Positions 22,253 to 30,362 of a DNA stretch of 41,416 nt are shown in pieces. The DNA is from Halalkalibacterium ligniniphilum (GTDB lineage: Bacteria; Bacillota; Bacilli; Bacillales; Bacillaceae_D): the NCBI RefSeq assembly GCF_000334155.1, contig NZ_ANNK01000132.1, positions 1 to 41,416 of the forward strand, read 5' to 3'. Under the pieces are notes generated by a model. The model was not told the origin of the DNA and searched no databases. It saw nothing but the letters and a program-made list of their open reading frames with translations. Both the position numbers and the translations under genes were made by a program. Positions within the stretch are counted from its first letter, which is position 1. Each line of letters begins with the position of its first letter.

Positions 22253-24121
22253 ATGAAAAAAATGAGAGCTAGTACAGGTTGGTTATTAACGATTTTATGT
22301 TTTATCGGGGTGTCCTTCCTGTTTATCGAAGTGGTTGCAGAAGTTCAACAAGTGCAAACATTCAGTGAGGTTGTGGACGAACATGTGAATTTAGACACGA
22401 TCACCTTGTCGACGAACAGCCAAATCCTTGCAGGGAATGGTGAGCTAATCTCAGAGGTGTATCGCGATCAGAACCGAATTTACCTACCCTACGATAAAAT
22501 CCCAGCCCATATCATAAATGCCTTTATCGCGACAGAAGATCGTCGTTTTTTTGAGCACCAAGGCTATGACGCGACTTCAATTGTCAGAGCGCTGATGACG
22601 AACTTGAGAAGTGAATCGATTGAACAAGGTGGTAGCACTGTGACGCAGCAGCTTGTTCGCAACGTCTTCCTTAGTCATGAGCAAACCTATCAGCGAAAAA
22701 TCAGTGAGCTGCTTTATGCATATGAGCTAGAAAAGCATTATACTAAAGAAGAAATTATTGAACTCTACATCAACTCAATTTATTTTCAGCATGGTGTGTA
22801 TGGATTTGAAGCCGCAAGCATCTATTATTTTAATCGCCCTAGCAATGAGCTGTCACTCGCTGAAATTGCCTTTTTAAGTGCGATTCCAAACAATCCAACC
22901 CATTATGACCCACTACGAAATAAAGAAAGCACAAAGCTGCGTCAAGAATGGATTTTAGAAAAAATGCTTGAGGTAGATGCTATTTCACAAGAAGAGTATT
23001 TTGCTGCCCTAGAGGAACCGATTACATTAAACATTCACGAGCGCGTCGACCGTTTTCCTGATTATGTCACCTATGTTCATGAGGAATTCAAACAGCTCGT
23101 CGCTGCATCTGAAGGTTTTAACACAAGGCTAGCAGAAGCTTCAACAGAGGATGCAAAAGAAGAAATTAATGCTTCTCTCAATGAACGAGTCAATGAGCTT
23201 TTACAAAGTGGAATCACCATTCAAACCGCCCTAGACCCAGCGATGCAACTTCGAACAAGAGATTCTGTCACAAGGCGGCTTCCGCAAGCAGATATCCAAG
23301 GGGCGGCGGTTGTCATTGATCATACAACCAATGAAGTTATCGCCATCACTGCAGGGAAAAATTATTCAAAATTTGATTTTCACCGCGGCTTTCAAAGCTA
23401 TCGACAGCCAGGATCAGCGATTAAACCACTACTTGTCTATGGACCGTACTTCGAAGAAAAGGAAATTCCCATTCATAGCACAATAAATGCGGATAATTTT
23501 TGTTCTGGGAACTATTGTCCGAAAAACTTTGGTGGTGCACAATATGGAAATGTATCATTAGAAACAGCCTTTAAGCATTCACTTAATACGCCTGCCGTAC
23601 GAATTCTTGAGCGTGTAGGGGTTGAGACTGCCTTTAAGTATTTGGAGTCTTTTCATTTTCAACGTTTAACAGAAAAAGATTATGGGCTTTATGCAGCATT
23701 AGGAGGATTTACATATGGTATGACTCCTCTTGAACTCACTTCCGCCTATACGACCTTTGGGAATAATGGAGTCTACCAGAAGCCTTTTGCCATACGGGAA
23801 GTGACAGATAGGAATGGTGAGGTTTTGTATAAATGGGAAGTGACTCCAGCGACCATCTGGAGTCAAGAAACGAATGATAAAATGCGAACCCTTCTCGCAT
23901 CTGTCGTTCAAAGCGGGACAGGAACGAAAGCAAATGTGAACAGCAGCTATGTAGGTGGGAAAACAGGGACGACAAATGACTATCTAGATCTTTGGTTTGT
24001 CGGCTTAACCGAGCAATACACAGCTGGCGTCTGGGTTGGTAAAGACAAGCCCGCTAATTTACAGTCCATCTACAGCCAGACACCGAGCCAGCTAATTTGG
24101 CGAGATATTATGAGTCAATAA
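22253..24121 (+). CDS. Class A penicillin-binding protein (PBP1A/PbpD-like)
   Basis: 622 residues, close to the length of B. subtilis PBP4 (PbpD). An N-terminal anchor (about 8-28) is followed by the GT51 glycosyltransferase with catalytic Glu in ATEDRRFFEHQG (95-96) and GGSTVTQQLVRN (126-137). The transpeptidase has SAIK (388-391), SLN (443-445) and KTGT (570-573), all intact, so it polymerises and cross-links peptidoglycan outside the membrane. It ends soon after the transpeptidase domain without PASTA or long tails. ATG 22253 is used; ATG 22262 is also possible because the upstream site is weak. A TACAAT box lies at about 22218. Confidence 0.92.
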   Translation: MKKMRASTGWLLTILCFIGVSFLFIEVVAEVQQVQTFSEVVDEHVNLDTITLSTNSQILAGNGELISEVYRDQNRIYLPYDKIPAHIINAFIATEDRRFFEHQGYDATSIVRALMTNLRSESIEQGGSTVTQQLVRNVFLSHEQTYQRKISELLYAYELEKHYTKEEIIELYINSIYFQHGVYGFEAASIYYFNRPSNELSLAEIAFLSAIPNNPTHYDPLRNKESTKLRQEWILEKMLEVDAISQEEYFAALEEPITLNIHERVDRFPDYVTYVHEEFKQLVAASEGFNTRLAEASTEDAKEEINASLNERVNELLQSGITIQTALDPAMQLRTRDSVTRRLPQADIQGAAVVIDHTTNEVIAITAGKNYSKFDFHRGFQSYRQPGSAIKPLLVYGPYFEEKEIPIHSTINADNFCSGNYCPKNFGGAQYGNVSLETAFKHSLNTPAVRILERVGVETAFKYLESFHFQRLTEKDYGLYAALGGFTYGMTPLELTSAYTTFGNNGVYQKPFAIREVTDRNGEVLYKWEVTPATIWSQETNDKMRTLLASVVQSGTGTKANVNSSYVGGKTGTTNDYLDLWFVGLTEQYTAGVWVGKDKPANLQSIYSQTPSQLIWRDIMSQ

Positions 24122-24250
24122 TTTTATGGAACATACTCAAATGAACAGCACAAGCGCCTCGTTCAGCCGCGGCAAGTACTGGCAGTCCGCTTTTACGGAA
24201 CGATTTACAGACTGAAATCCCAGCAACTAGACACTCTTGAATGTATCTTT

Positions 24251-24293
24251 TAAAAAAAGCGGTCGAGCTTTCGTTTCTCGAACCGCTTTTTCC
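24251..24293 (+). terminator. Bidirectional terminator between PBP and yufK-like genes
   Basis: AAAAAGCGGT-CGAG pairs with CTCG-ACCGCTTTTT with a single bulge. Both flanks are A/T rich, so it can serve the converging genes on either strand. Confidence 0.8.
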
Positions 24294-24294
24294 T

Positions 24295-24852
24295 TTATAA
24301 GGGCAAACTGGCCATAAAGCTATTATAAAGCTTCAGACATGCATAGATGACTGCGAGCAAAAACGAAAACCAAAAAATAACCTGAAAAAAGATAAACCCG
24401 ACCAAGCCTGCCCCAGAAAGGGATTCATTTACTTTGTAAACAAAATAGACAAAATAAACGAAGCATGAGAGACAAAGCAAGAGAACAATTCCTAGAGGAT
24501 AACTGATAAATGCAAGGCTTGTCAGACTTGCGACAAGAAATATCCAGGACCCTCCTCGGATTTTTTTTAATTCATTCCCTTCTTCATCCTTTGAAAAAAA
24601 GAGCATGGAAAGCTCGTTAATGGTATCAGCAATTAATTTCAACGCAGAAAATACCATAAAGAAAAAAAGCATGGCAAGAAAAAGCAAGGTTAGCTTAATG
24701 CCGCTATCAGAAAAAAATTCACGCATCCCTTCATAAAGCCCTAATTCTTTTAACTGATTAACAATGTAGGTTTCCGTAAACAGGGCAAAGGATGTGCTAA
24801 AAAGCAAGATTGAAATCAAAGGAAAATGGCTCGTTAAATACGTATTTTTCAT
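24295..24852 (-). CDS. YufK-like membrane protein
   Basis: 185 residues from ATG 24852 (MKNTYLTSHFPLISILLFS), with GGAG upstream; the open frame extends further but without support. About five membrane helices alternate with a charged loop (FFSKDEEGNELKKIRGGSW). Length, start sequence and that loop agree with what I remember of the B. subtilis YufK family of unknown function. It converges with the PBP gene over a shared terminator. Confidence 0.65.
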   Translation of the reverse strand: MKNTYLTSHFPLISILLFSTSFALFTETYIVNQLKELGLYEGMREFFSDSGIKLTLLFLAMLFFFMVFSALKLIADTINELSMLFFSKDEEGNELKKIRGGSWIFLVASLTSLAFISYPLGIVLLLCLSCFVYFVYFVYKVNESLSGAGLVGFIFFQVIFWFSFLLAVIYACLKLYNSFMASLPL

Positions 24853-24928
24853 GGTCAATGACCGTCTCCTATCTGCTTGTCGTAATACTTTTCGTTTGGT
24901 ACGACGATATGATTGTACAGATGGAAAC

Positions 24929-24959
24929 AAAAAAAATCAACAGACACAACGTCTGTTGA
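24929..24959 (-). terminator. Intrinsic terminator upstream of the yufK-like gene
   Basis: A perfect 9-bp stem, TCAACAGAC/GTCTGTTGA with a five-base loop, is followed by eight T residues on the minus strand. It implies a minus-strand transcript arriving from above 24960. Confidence 0.8.
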
Positions 24960-25142
24960 CTAAGGAAAATGGATACCTTCATAAGCAAACAATGTAATTT
25001 CAGTAGCAGATCCTTCTTTTTTGACTCTCTCTTGTTGAGAACATTCAAACGCTTCACTACGGGGCCTAGCTTCGTTACGCCATAAATTTGTCACTTTTTT
25101 CGTTTTTATTTTCTTCACTGTGAACGTTTTCTTCTTGTCCAT
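24960..25142 (-). CDS. Possible 60-residue protein ending at the terminator
   Basis: The open frame from ATG 25142 (MDKKKTFTVKKIKTKKVTN) ends right at the hairpin 24929-24959. It is very basic at the N-terminus, and no family is recognised. The ribosome binding site is weak (GCGAAAG). The only strong argument is the terminator placed at its stop codon. Confidence 0.3.
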   Translation of the reverse strand: MDKKKTFTVKKIKTKKVTNLWRNEARPRSEAFECSQQERVKKEGSATEITLFAYEGIHFP

Positions 25143-25210
25143 CTTTCGCTATAATAGGATATAATATTGGATGTATGTGATCCTTATTCGCATAGCAAAG
25201 GAGGATAACC

Positions 25211-25300
25211 ATGGGTACAATTTTAATCCTTGGAATTTGTGTTGCATTTTTAGTTTCCATTTTTACAGCAGGGTATGAAGATAATCCTCATAAAAACTAA
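25211..25300 (+). CDS. 29-residue single-TM peptide
   Basis: ATG 25211 follows AAAGGAGGATAACC, an excellent ribosome binding site. The peptide is one hydrophobic helix (MGTILILGICVAFLVSIFTA) with a short polar tail (GYEDNPHKN). A strong terminator follows two bases after the stop, which makes it a complete mini-transcription unit. Such peptides in Bacillaceae are often regulators or subunits of membrane complexes; none is recognised here. Confidence 0.65.
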   Translation: MGTILILGICVAFLVSIFTAGYEDNPHKN

Positions 25301-25302
25301 TG

Positions 25303-25346
25303 CACGAAAAGCCACTCACCTCTAATGACGAGTGGTTTTTTTCGTG
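25303..25346 (+). terminator. Terminator of the mini-gene, bidirectional
   Basis: CACGAAAA-CCACTC pairs with GAGTGG-TTTTCGTG around a loop of about 11 bases, with a T tract inside the descending arm. It can also end trmL transcripts from the other strand. Confidence 0.75.
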
Positions 25347-25382
25347 ACGAAACGATTTATTTACCCGCTCCTTAATAGGGGC

Positions 25383-25856
25383 TTACGACAGTCCTGGAAA
25401 TCCTTGCTGGCGTATCGCTTCATAAATAACAATTGCAGCCGTATTCGAAAGGTTAAGGGAGCGTACCTTGTCTGTTTGCGGAATTCGAAAGCATCGTTCG
25501 ATATGCTTATCGATGAGCCCTTGAGGCAAGCCTGTTGTTTCTCTCCCAAATACAAAAAAATGATCTTTGTTTTGGTCGCTGTAGTTAAAGTCGCTATAAT
25601 TTTTCGTACCGACCGTTTCAATAAAATAAAACTCTCCGTCCGGATAGGTCTGAAAGAGCTCGTCCATTGAATCGTAATAATTGATGTGAACATTTGGCCA
25701 GTAATCACAGCCTGCCCGTTTCAGCATTTTATCATCAGTCGAAAAACCAAGGGGACGGATTAAATGAAGCTGGGTATTCGTGCCCGCGCACGTCCGTGCG
25801 ATATTCCCTGTATTTGCAGGGATTTCAGGTTGGTATAGAACAATATGTAATGCCAC
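25383..25856 (-). CDS. trmL: tRNA (cytidine/uridine-34-2'-O)-methyltransferase TrmL (CspR)
   Basis: 157 residues from GTG 25856, with GAGGTG eight bases upstream. It is a SPOUT-fold methyltransferase with the TrmL landmarks: LYQPEIPANTGNIARTC at the start, LIRPLGFS, the knot segments FVFGRETTGLP and RSLNLSNTAAIVIYEA. It methylates the wobble ribose of tRNA-Leu using S-adenosylmethionine. In B. subtilis the gene lies in the same yhb neighbourhood as an amidase-domain gene and queG, as here. Confidence 0.95.
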   Translation of the reverse strand: MALHIVLYQPEIPANTGNIARTCAGTNTQLHLIRPLGFSTDDKMLKRAGCDYWPNVHINYYDSMDELFQTYPDGEFYFIETVGTKNYSDFNYSDQNKDHFFVFGRETTGLPQGLIDKHIERCFRIPQTDKVRSLNLSNTAAIVIYEAIRQQGFPGLS

Positions 25857-25986
25857 AATTACACACCTCAAACTCTTTTCTCTTTTGATTTAGTAAATCT
25901 TTCGCAATTAAACCTTCATCATCAATCAGTTCTCAAAATCGACCTTATATATTATACCACTGCCTCTCCCATTAACAAATGAAGAT

Positions 25987-26057
25987 GCTGACTCAAGGCA
26001 AAGGTTGCTCCCTTCATAATTGAAGAGTGGACGTTCATTTTGTCTTTTTGAGTCAGC
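25987..26057. repeat. Long-loop inverted repeat behind the amidase gene
   Basis: GCTGACTCAA (25987-25996) and TTGAGTCAGC (26048-26057) are perfect inverted 10-mers separated by 51 bases, immediately downstream of the amidase gene. It may be a transcription end; no T tract follows. Confidence 0.35.
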
Positions 26058-26065
26058 CTTGTTCA

Positions 26066-26968
26066 TTAGAATCGGTCAGGAAGATGAAAAAATTTATATT
26101 GAATCTTATCTGTCCAAGCCGTTGAATCTTCATAGGCCCAAAAGCGCATTCGACTGTTTGTCGTTTGTGCATTCACTAAGGGCTCTCCATTGGCATCCTT
26201 GGCCACAACAATTGTCGTATGCTGCCAACGCCCATCTCCATTAAAATCATAACAAATCACGTCACCTGGGACCAATTCAATTGGACTTTGCCTTTCTTCC
26301 CCGCGTAAGCCCCCAGTTGCTCCACTTAAATACCATCGAAACGAATTGGCAACCGCCCAAGTATAGCTCCAATTTTTCTGTTGAAACCACCAGCCTTTTG
26401 AACGGTTAGGCATCCCCGTCATTGGTGCTCCACCTGCCCGTAAGCATTGGGAAATAAAATTCGTGCAGTTGTTTTCAAACTTGATGTATTGAGGGTTATA
26501 ATCATCCCACCATCGTTCAGCATAGCGAACCGCTTCGCGCCGATCATACATCCTTTGTCTATTTTGATTCAGAAACAAGCGAACTTGACTTTTACCCGAC
26601 TGATTGTTGTCTTCGGCAAAAGGAGGAATCGAGATTTCTTTGTCTTCGGCGATAAGAGCATCAACAAAAAGAGCCCGTCGATGCTGACGATGTTCTTCAA
26701 TATACAGATGACCGCGCAGATCGATGAGGTATTCATATTTCACAACATATTCAATTTGAAGCATATTTTCGAATTGCTGTCTTCTTATAATCGTCCCTGT
26801 TACGGTTGACTTCACGGTTTTTGCACCACGTCGCCTGTCACGCTCACGACGTCGTTCAATACACTGCAAATCCGACTCATGACACAAAAAATCAATCTGT
26901 CCTTTTACAAAGCACTGATTTCGTTTTTCAATTAAGGCATGCAGCTGCTTAAGCGCATCACTCACCAT
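26066..26968 (-). CDS. Amidase-domain protein (YhbB-like, putative amidase_6)
   Basis: 300 residues. The N-terminal 130 residues are basic and of unknown fold. The C-terminal part is a putative amidase domain with YDRREAVRYAERWWDDYNP, FENNCTNFISQCLRAGG (Cys168 as likely nucleophile) and GRWQHTTIVVAK (His250), the Cys-His pair of NlpC/P60-like enzymes. There is no signal peptide, so it is either cytosolic, spore-associated or exported by another way. The trmL and queG neighbours match the yhbB location in B. subtilis. ATG 26968 follows AGGGAGGGGTGTC. Confidence 0.85.
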   Translation of the reverse strand: MVSDALKQLHALIEKRNQCFVKGQIDFLCHESDLQCIERRRERDRRRGAKTVKSTVTGTIIRRQQFENMLQIEYVVKYEYLIDLRGHLYIEEHRQHRRALFVDALIAEDKEISIPPFAEDNNQSGKSQVRLFLNQNRQRMYDRREAVRYAERWWDDYNPQYIKFENNCTNFISQCLRAGGAPMTGMPNRSKGWWFQQKNWSYTWAVANSFRWYLSGATGGLRGEERQSPIELVPGDVICYDFNGDGRWQHTTIVVAKDANGEPLVNAQTTNSRMRFWAYEDSTAWTDKIQYKFFHLPDRF

Positions 26969-27108
26969 GACACCCCTCCCTGGTTCAGCTTTATCTACAC
27001 CCTATGAGTAGAGGCTTGTATCGTATACATAACAAAACCATGAAAGAGAAACTTTTATCCAAAATAAAAAGGCCTGACCTCAAAATGAAGGCAAGACCCT
27101 TATAACAA

Positions 27109-27639
27109 TTACGAGATTTTTTCTAAAGACCCCTCTAAACGGAGCAAAATTTCTTTTTTGTCTAATCCGCCACCATATCCTACCATCGCTCCATTACTTC
27201 CAATTACCCGATGACATGGAATTATAATCGGAACTGGGTTTTGGTTGTTGGCACCACCAATCGCACGAACTGCTTTTGGAACCCCTATATCTTGAGCTAC
27301 TTCCTTATAAGAACGGGTTTCACCAAAACCAATCCGTTGAAGCGATTCCCAAACCTTTTTTTGAAAAGGGGTACCATACAGATCAAGTGGTAGATCAAAT
27401 ATCACTCGTTTCCCATGAAAATATTCATCAAGCTGTGTTAAGACTGGAGTCAAACGTTCGGCACTATGAGTAAGGGTGCCTTTAATCTGGCGCTTTTTCA
27501 ACCAGACATTTAACGTTGCCTTACTTGGTTCGAACGGGCCAAAATGAATATTACACACACCTTTTTCAGTTGCTACGACAGTGAGCTTTCCAATTGGACT
27601 ATCCAATTCATCGTAATATAAATACGACTGCGCTGTCAT
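27109..27639 (-). CDS. ogt: Methylated-DNA--protein-cysteine S-methyltransferase
   Basis: 176 residues from ATG 27639, whose site GGAAGGGATGAG is the best of the in-frame choices. It transfers methyl from O6-methylguanine to its own cysteine in a suicide reaction. Visible elements are TPFQKKVWESLQRIGFGETRSY (helix-turn-helix), the RAIGGANNQNP arginine-finger region and PCHRVIGSNG with Cys142. The N-terminal ribonuclease-like domain is present, so it is a complete Ogt. It follows queG closely on the same strand and may share its transcript. Confidence 0.95.
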   Translation of the reverse strand: MTAQSYLYYDELDSPIGKLTVVATEKGVCNIHFGPFEPSKATLNVWLKKRQIKGTLTHSAERLTPVLTQLDEYFHGKRVIFDLPLDLYGTPFQKKVWESLQRIGFGETRSYKEVAQDIGVPKAVRAIGGANNQNPVPIIIPCHRVIGSNGAMVGYGGGLDKKEILLRLEGSLEKIS

Positions 27640-27707
27640 CTCATCCCTTCCTTCCACTATCCAGTCTCCCATTATCTTACCGAATCCTGTCATGCTTTTC
27701 CATTAGC

Positions 27708-28847
27708 TCATTGTCCAAAGTTAAGGAAATTCAGGCCTTTTTCGATTTCAGCTTGGACTTCCTCATCTTTTTCCCGCATTTTCGCAGCTTTAAGCCATTT
27801 TTCCGCAGCTTCTCCACCGATTTTCCCTATCGCCCAAGCTGCTGTGCCCCTTATGACAGGACGGGGATCCTTTTCAAGAAGCTCTGCCAATACAGGCAAG
27901 GCTGCCTCCTCCTTATAATGAGCAAGAGCCAAAATGGCATTGCGCTGAATCGGTTTTTTTCCTCGCCATGAACCTGAAACATGACCAAACGTATCCTTAA
28001 ACGCTCGGTTGCTCATTGTTAATAACGGAATAAGCTTTGGTTTTGCTAGCTCTGGATCGGGCTCCATTTCAGAGTGATGATGGAAGTCCTTTCCTTTGTT
28101 TTCAGGGCATACTTGCTGGCAAGTATCACATCCATACAGTCGATTCCCTAGCTTTTTTCGAAATCTCTCTGGTAAAAAGTCTTTCGTCTGCGTTAAATAG
28201 GCAATGCATTTTTGTGAATCCAACTGCCCTCCTTGGACGAGGGCTCCTGTTGGACATGCCTCGACACATCGATTGCACGTGCCACACTGCTCTGTTATTG
28301 GTGTATCAGCAGGAAACGAAATCGTTGTTATAAGCTCTCCTAAGTAGACATAGCTTCCAAATTCAGGTGTAATAATCGCACAGTTTTTTCCACTCCATCC
28401 GATCCCTGCCCGTTCAGCTACCGCTCGGTCAGAAAGAGCACCCGTGTCCACCATCGACACAACCTTTTCATTAGGGAGCTTTTCAAGAAGGAAAGCCTCC
28501 AGCTTTTGCAGTCGATCTTTTAACACATGGTGATAATCCTTCCCCCAAGATGCTCGGCAAAAAACACCTCGGCGCTCGCCCTTCACACTTTTCGGTGAGT
28601 TTTTCATTTTCGAAGGATATGCTAAGGCAATCGCAATGATCGAACGGGCACCTGGTAGTACTCGTTCGGGATTCACTCGCTTTTCAATATCTGGCTCTTC
28701 AAATCCAGACTGATAGCCGAGCTGCTGTTGGGTAAGCAGTCGATCTTTTAGCTGTAAAAATGGGTCCGCTGAAGTGAATCCAATTTTATCGATCCCGATA
28801 GTTTTACTATATGCAATCAGTTCGTCCTTTAATTGGGCGGGTGTCAC
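27708..28847 (-). CDS. queG: Epoxyqueuosine reductase QueG
   Basis: 379 residues from GTG 28847. It performs the last step of queuosine synthesis in tRNA, using cobalamin and two [4Fe-4S] clusters. Visible are Asp134 (VDTGALSDR), the ferredoxin motif CGTCNRCVEACP (188-199) with a second set CDTCQQVCP (240-248) plus Cys214, and C-terminal HEAT-like repeats (NAILALAHYKEEAALPVLAE, GTAAWAIGKIG). This is the long, HEAT-containing form of Bacilli (YhbA). Confidence 0.96.
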   Translation of the reverse strand: MTPAQLKDELIAYSKTIGIDKIGFTSADPFLQLKDRLLTQQQLGYQSGFEEPDIEKRVNPERVLPGARSIIAIALAYPSKMKNSPKSVKGERRGVFCRASWGKDYHHVLKDRLQKLEAFLLEKLPNEKVVSMVDTGALSDRAVAERAGIGWSGKNCAIITPEFGSYVYLGELITTISFPADTPITEQCGTCNRCVEACPTGALVQGGQLDSQKCIAYLTQTKDFLPERFRKKLGNRLYGCDTCQQVCPENKGKDFHHHSEMEPDPELAKPKLIPLLTMSNRAFKDTFGHVSGSWRGKKPIQRNAILALAHYKEEAALPVLAELLEKDPRPVIRGTAAWAIGKIGGEAAEKWLKAAKMREKDEEVQAEIEKGLNFLNFGQ

Positions 28848-28981
28848 GGTCCATCACCTTTCTTCCAACAATCCCTGCCATAATGTGCTAAAATATTAGT
28901 AACCTTTCATATGATGAATACATATAAAAGTGAAGGTTTCCTTTCAGCTTAATTTTACCTGAAACAAAGGAGGTCAAACGT

Positions 28982-29665
28982 ATGAAAACTTTAACAATCG
29001 CTTCCTCCATCTCATCTGTTATTCCTTCATTTAAAGTGGGTGTTATTGTCTATCATGATATTGTGATTGGTGATTCACCACAAATGCTTAAAGGAAGGAT
29101 GCAATTTTTTCAAGAAGAAGTGAGAGTCTCTTTAGAAACCTCAAAATCCTTAACCGATTATACAGGTCTTGCTGTCTGGCGGCAAACCTTTAAGCAGCTT
29201 GGGATCGATCCAGCCCGTTATCGTCCATCTGTGGAAGCGCTCTATCGTCGGATTAAAAAAGGTCAGCCGCTCCCTCAAGTGAACTCAGCAGTGGACCTTA
29301 ATAATTTTTTCTCATTAGAATACGAAATTCCTTTCGGGATCTACGATTTCGATAAAATTGACGGAAATATACGTATGAAAATCGGTGAATCATCCGATGA
29401 CTACGAAGGCGTTAATGGTCGTGACAATCAAATGGAAGGAAAAATCGTCACCACTGACAATCTAGGGGCTTTTGGCAGTCCGATTGTTGACTCTCTCCGC
29501 ACAAGTGTCACGGAGGCTACCACATCAGCGATCCAAATTGCTTACATACGCCCTTCAATGGAGCCACACATGGCCAACCAATTGCTTAAGGCAGCAGCTT
29601 CGATGTTTGTACAGATACACGGTGGAACATCAAGCTACTCCCTCGTTACAGCTGATCATGTTTAA
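28982..29665 (+). CDS. B3/B4 tRNA-binding-domain protein
   Basis: 227 residues from ATG 28982 after AAAGGAGG. It is a stand-alone B3/B4 domain like that of the phenylalanyl-tRNA synthetase beta chain: [56 protein letters not shown] and [10 protein letters not shown]. In the synthetase this domain edits mischarged tRNA; free copies may act as trans-editing factors, but this is not shown. It runs divergently from queG. A possible hairpin in the leader (CCTTTCAG with CTGAAAC) lies just before the ribosome binding site. Confidence 0.85.
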   Translation: MKTLTIASSISSVIPSFKVGVIVYHDIVIGDSPQMLKGRMQFFQEEVRVSLETSKSLTDYTGLAVWRQTFKQLGIDPARYRPSVEALYRRIKKGQPLPQVNSAVDLNNFFSLEYEIPFGIYDFDKIDGNIRMKIGESSDDYEGVNGRDNQMEGKIVTTDNLGAFGSPIVDSLRTSVTEATTSAIQIAYIRPSMEPHMANQLLKAAASMFVQIHGGTSSYSLVTADHV

Positions 29666-29724
29666 AAAAGAGGATGAGAGGGAACATAAATGATGAGCAA
29701 ATAACAAGGAGGACGAATCACATT

Positions 29725-30165
29725 ATGAGTCAAGAGAAAGTATCAGCCATTCTAAACAAACAAATTGCCAATTGGAGTATTTTATTTGTAAAGCTTCACA
29801 ATTACCACTGGTACGTAAAAGGTCCTCAATTCTTTACTTTGCATGATAAGTTTGAGGAGTTATATAACGAAGCATCAACACATATTGATGAATTGGCGGA
29901 ACGCTTACTTGCCTTAAAAGGTCAGCCTGTCGCAACAATGAGAGAATTTCTTGAAATCTCCTCTATTTCTGAAGCAAAAGGCGGCGAAACGGCTGATGAA
30001 ATGGTTGCGGAAATTAGTAAAGATTTTGACACAATCATCGATGAGCTAAAGGAAGGAATGGAAGCGGCCGATTCGCTTGGCGATGAAACGACGGCAGATA
30101 TGCTGTTAGCGATCCACCAATCCTTAGAGAAGCATAACTGGATGCTCCGCTCTTTCTTGAAGTAA
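29725..30165 (+). CDS. dps: Dps-family ferritin-like DNA-binding protein
   Basis: 146 residues from ATG 29725 with AAGGAGG eleven bases before; the longer frame from 29674 lacks a site. Ferroxidase-site elements are [11 protein letters not shown] and [22 protein letters not shown]. It would form the 12-subunit shell that stores iron and protects DNA from peroxide, like MrgA/Dps. Only 59 bases separate it from the B3/B4 gene, so they may share a transcript. A strong terminator lies at about 30311. Confidence 0.93.
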   Translation: MSQEKVSAILNKQIANWSILFVKLHNYHWYVKGPQFFTLHDKFEELYNEASTHIDELAERLLALKGQPVATMREFLEISSISEAKGGETADEMVAEISKDFDTIIDELKEGMEAADSLGDETTADMLLAIHQSLEKHNWMLRSFLK

Positions 30166-30167
30166 GA

Positions 30168-30285
30168 GATTGAGGCTGGGACATAACGAACGTATATGAT
30201 TGAAAATGCGAACAACGCACAACCTTAGCGGAGTATATTTCCGAAGCGATTGCTATGCAGCAACGATCATGACGTTCGGATTTCT
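30168..30285. repeat. Candidate dispersed intergenic repeat
   Basis: It begins GAGGCTGGGACATAA, a motif that I remember as recurring downstream of genes in Bacillaceae and staphylococcal genomes, and continues to about 30285 with internal complementarity (GAACGT / ACGTTC). It is seen once here, so repetition within the genome is inferred. Confidence 0.4.
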
Positions 30286-30310
30286 CTTCAATAAAAACGC
30301 TTTTGTCTAA

Positions 30311-30342
30311 AAAGCAAGCTACTAATGAGCTTGCTTTTTTTG
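30311..30342 (+). terminator. Terminator of dps
   Basis: A perfect 10-bp stem, AAAGCAAGCT / AGCTTGCTTT, followed by TTTT. Confidence 0.85.
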
Positions 30343-30362
30343 CATTTAATCGATTTATCTGC

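Noticed and set aside
26066-26968. Spore cortex hydrolase with signal peptide
   Set aside because: The N-terminus is polar and basic without a hydrophobic core, so export by Sec is not supported.
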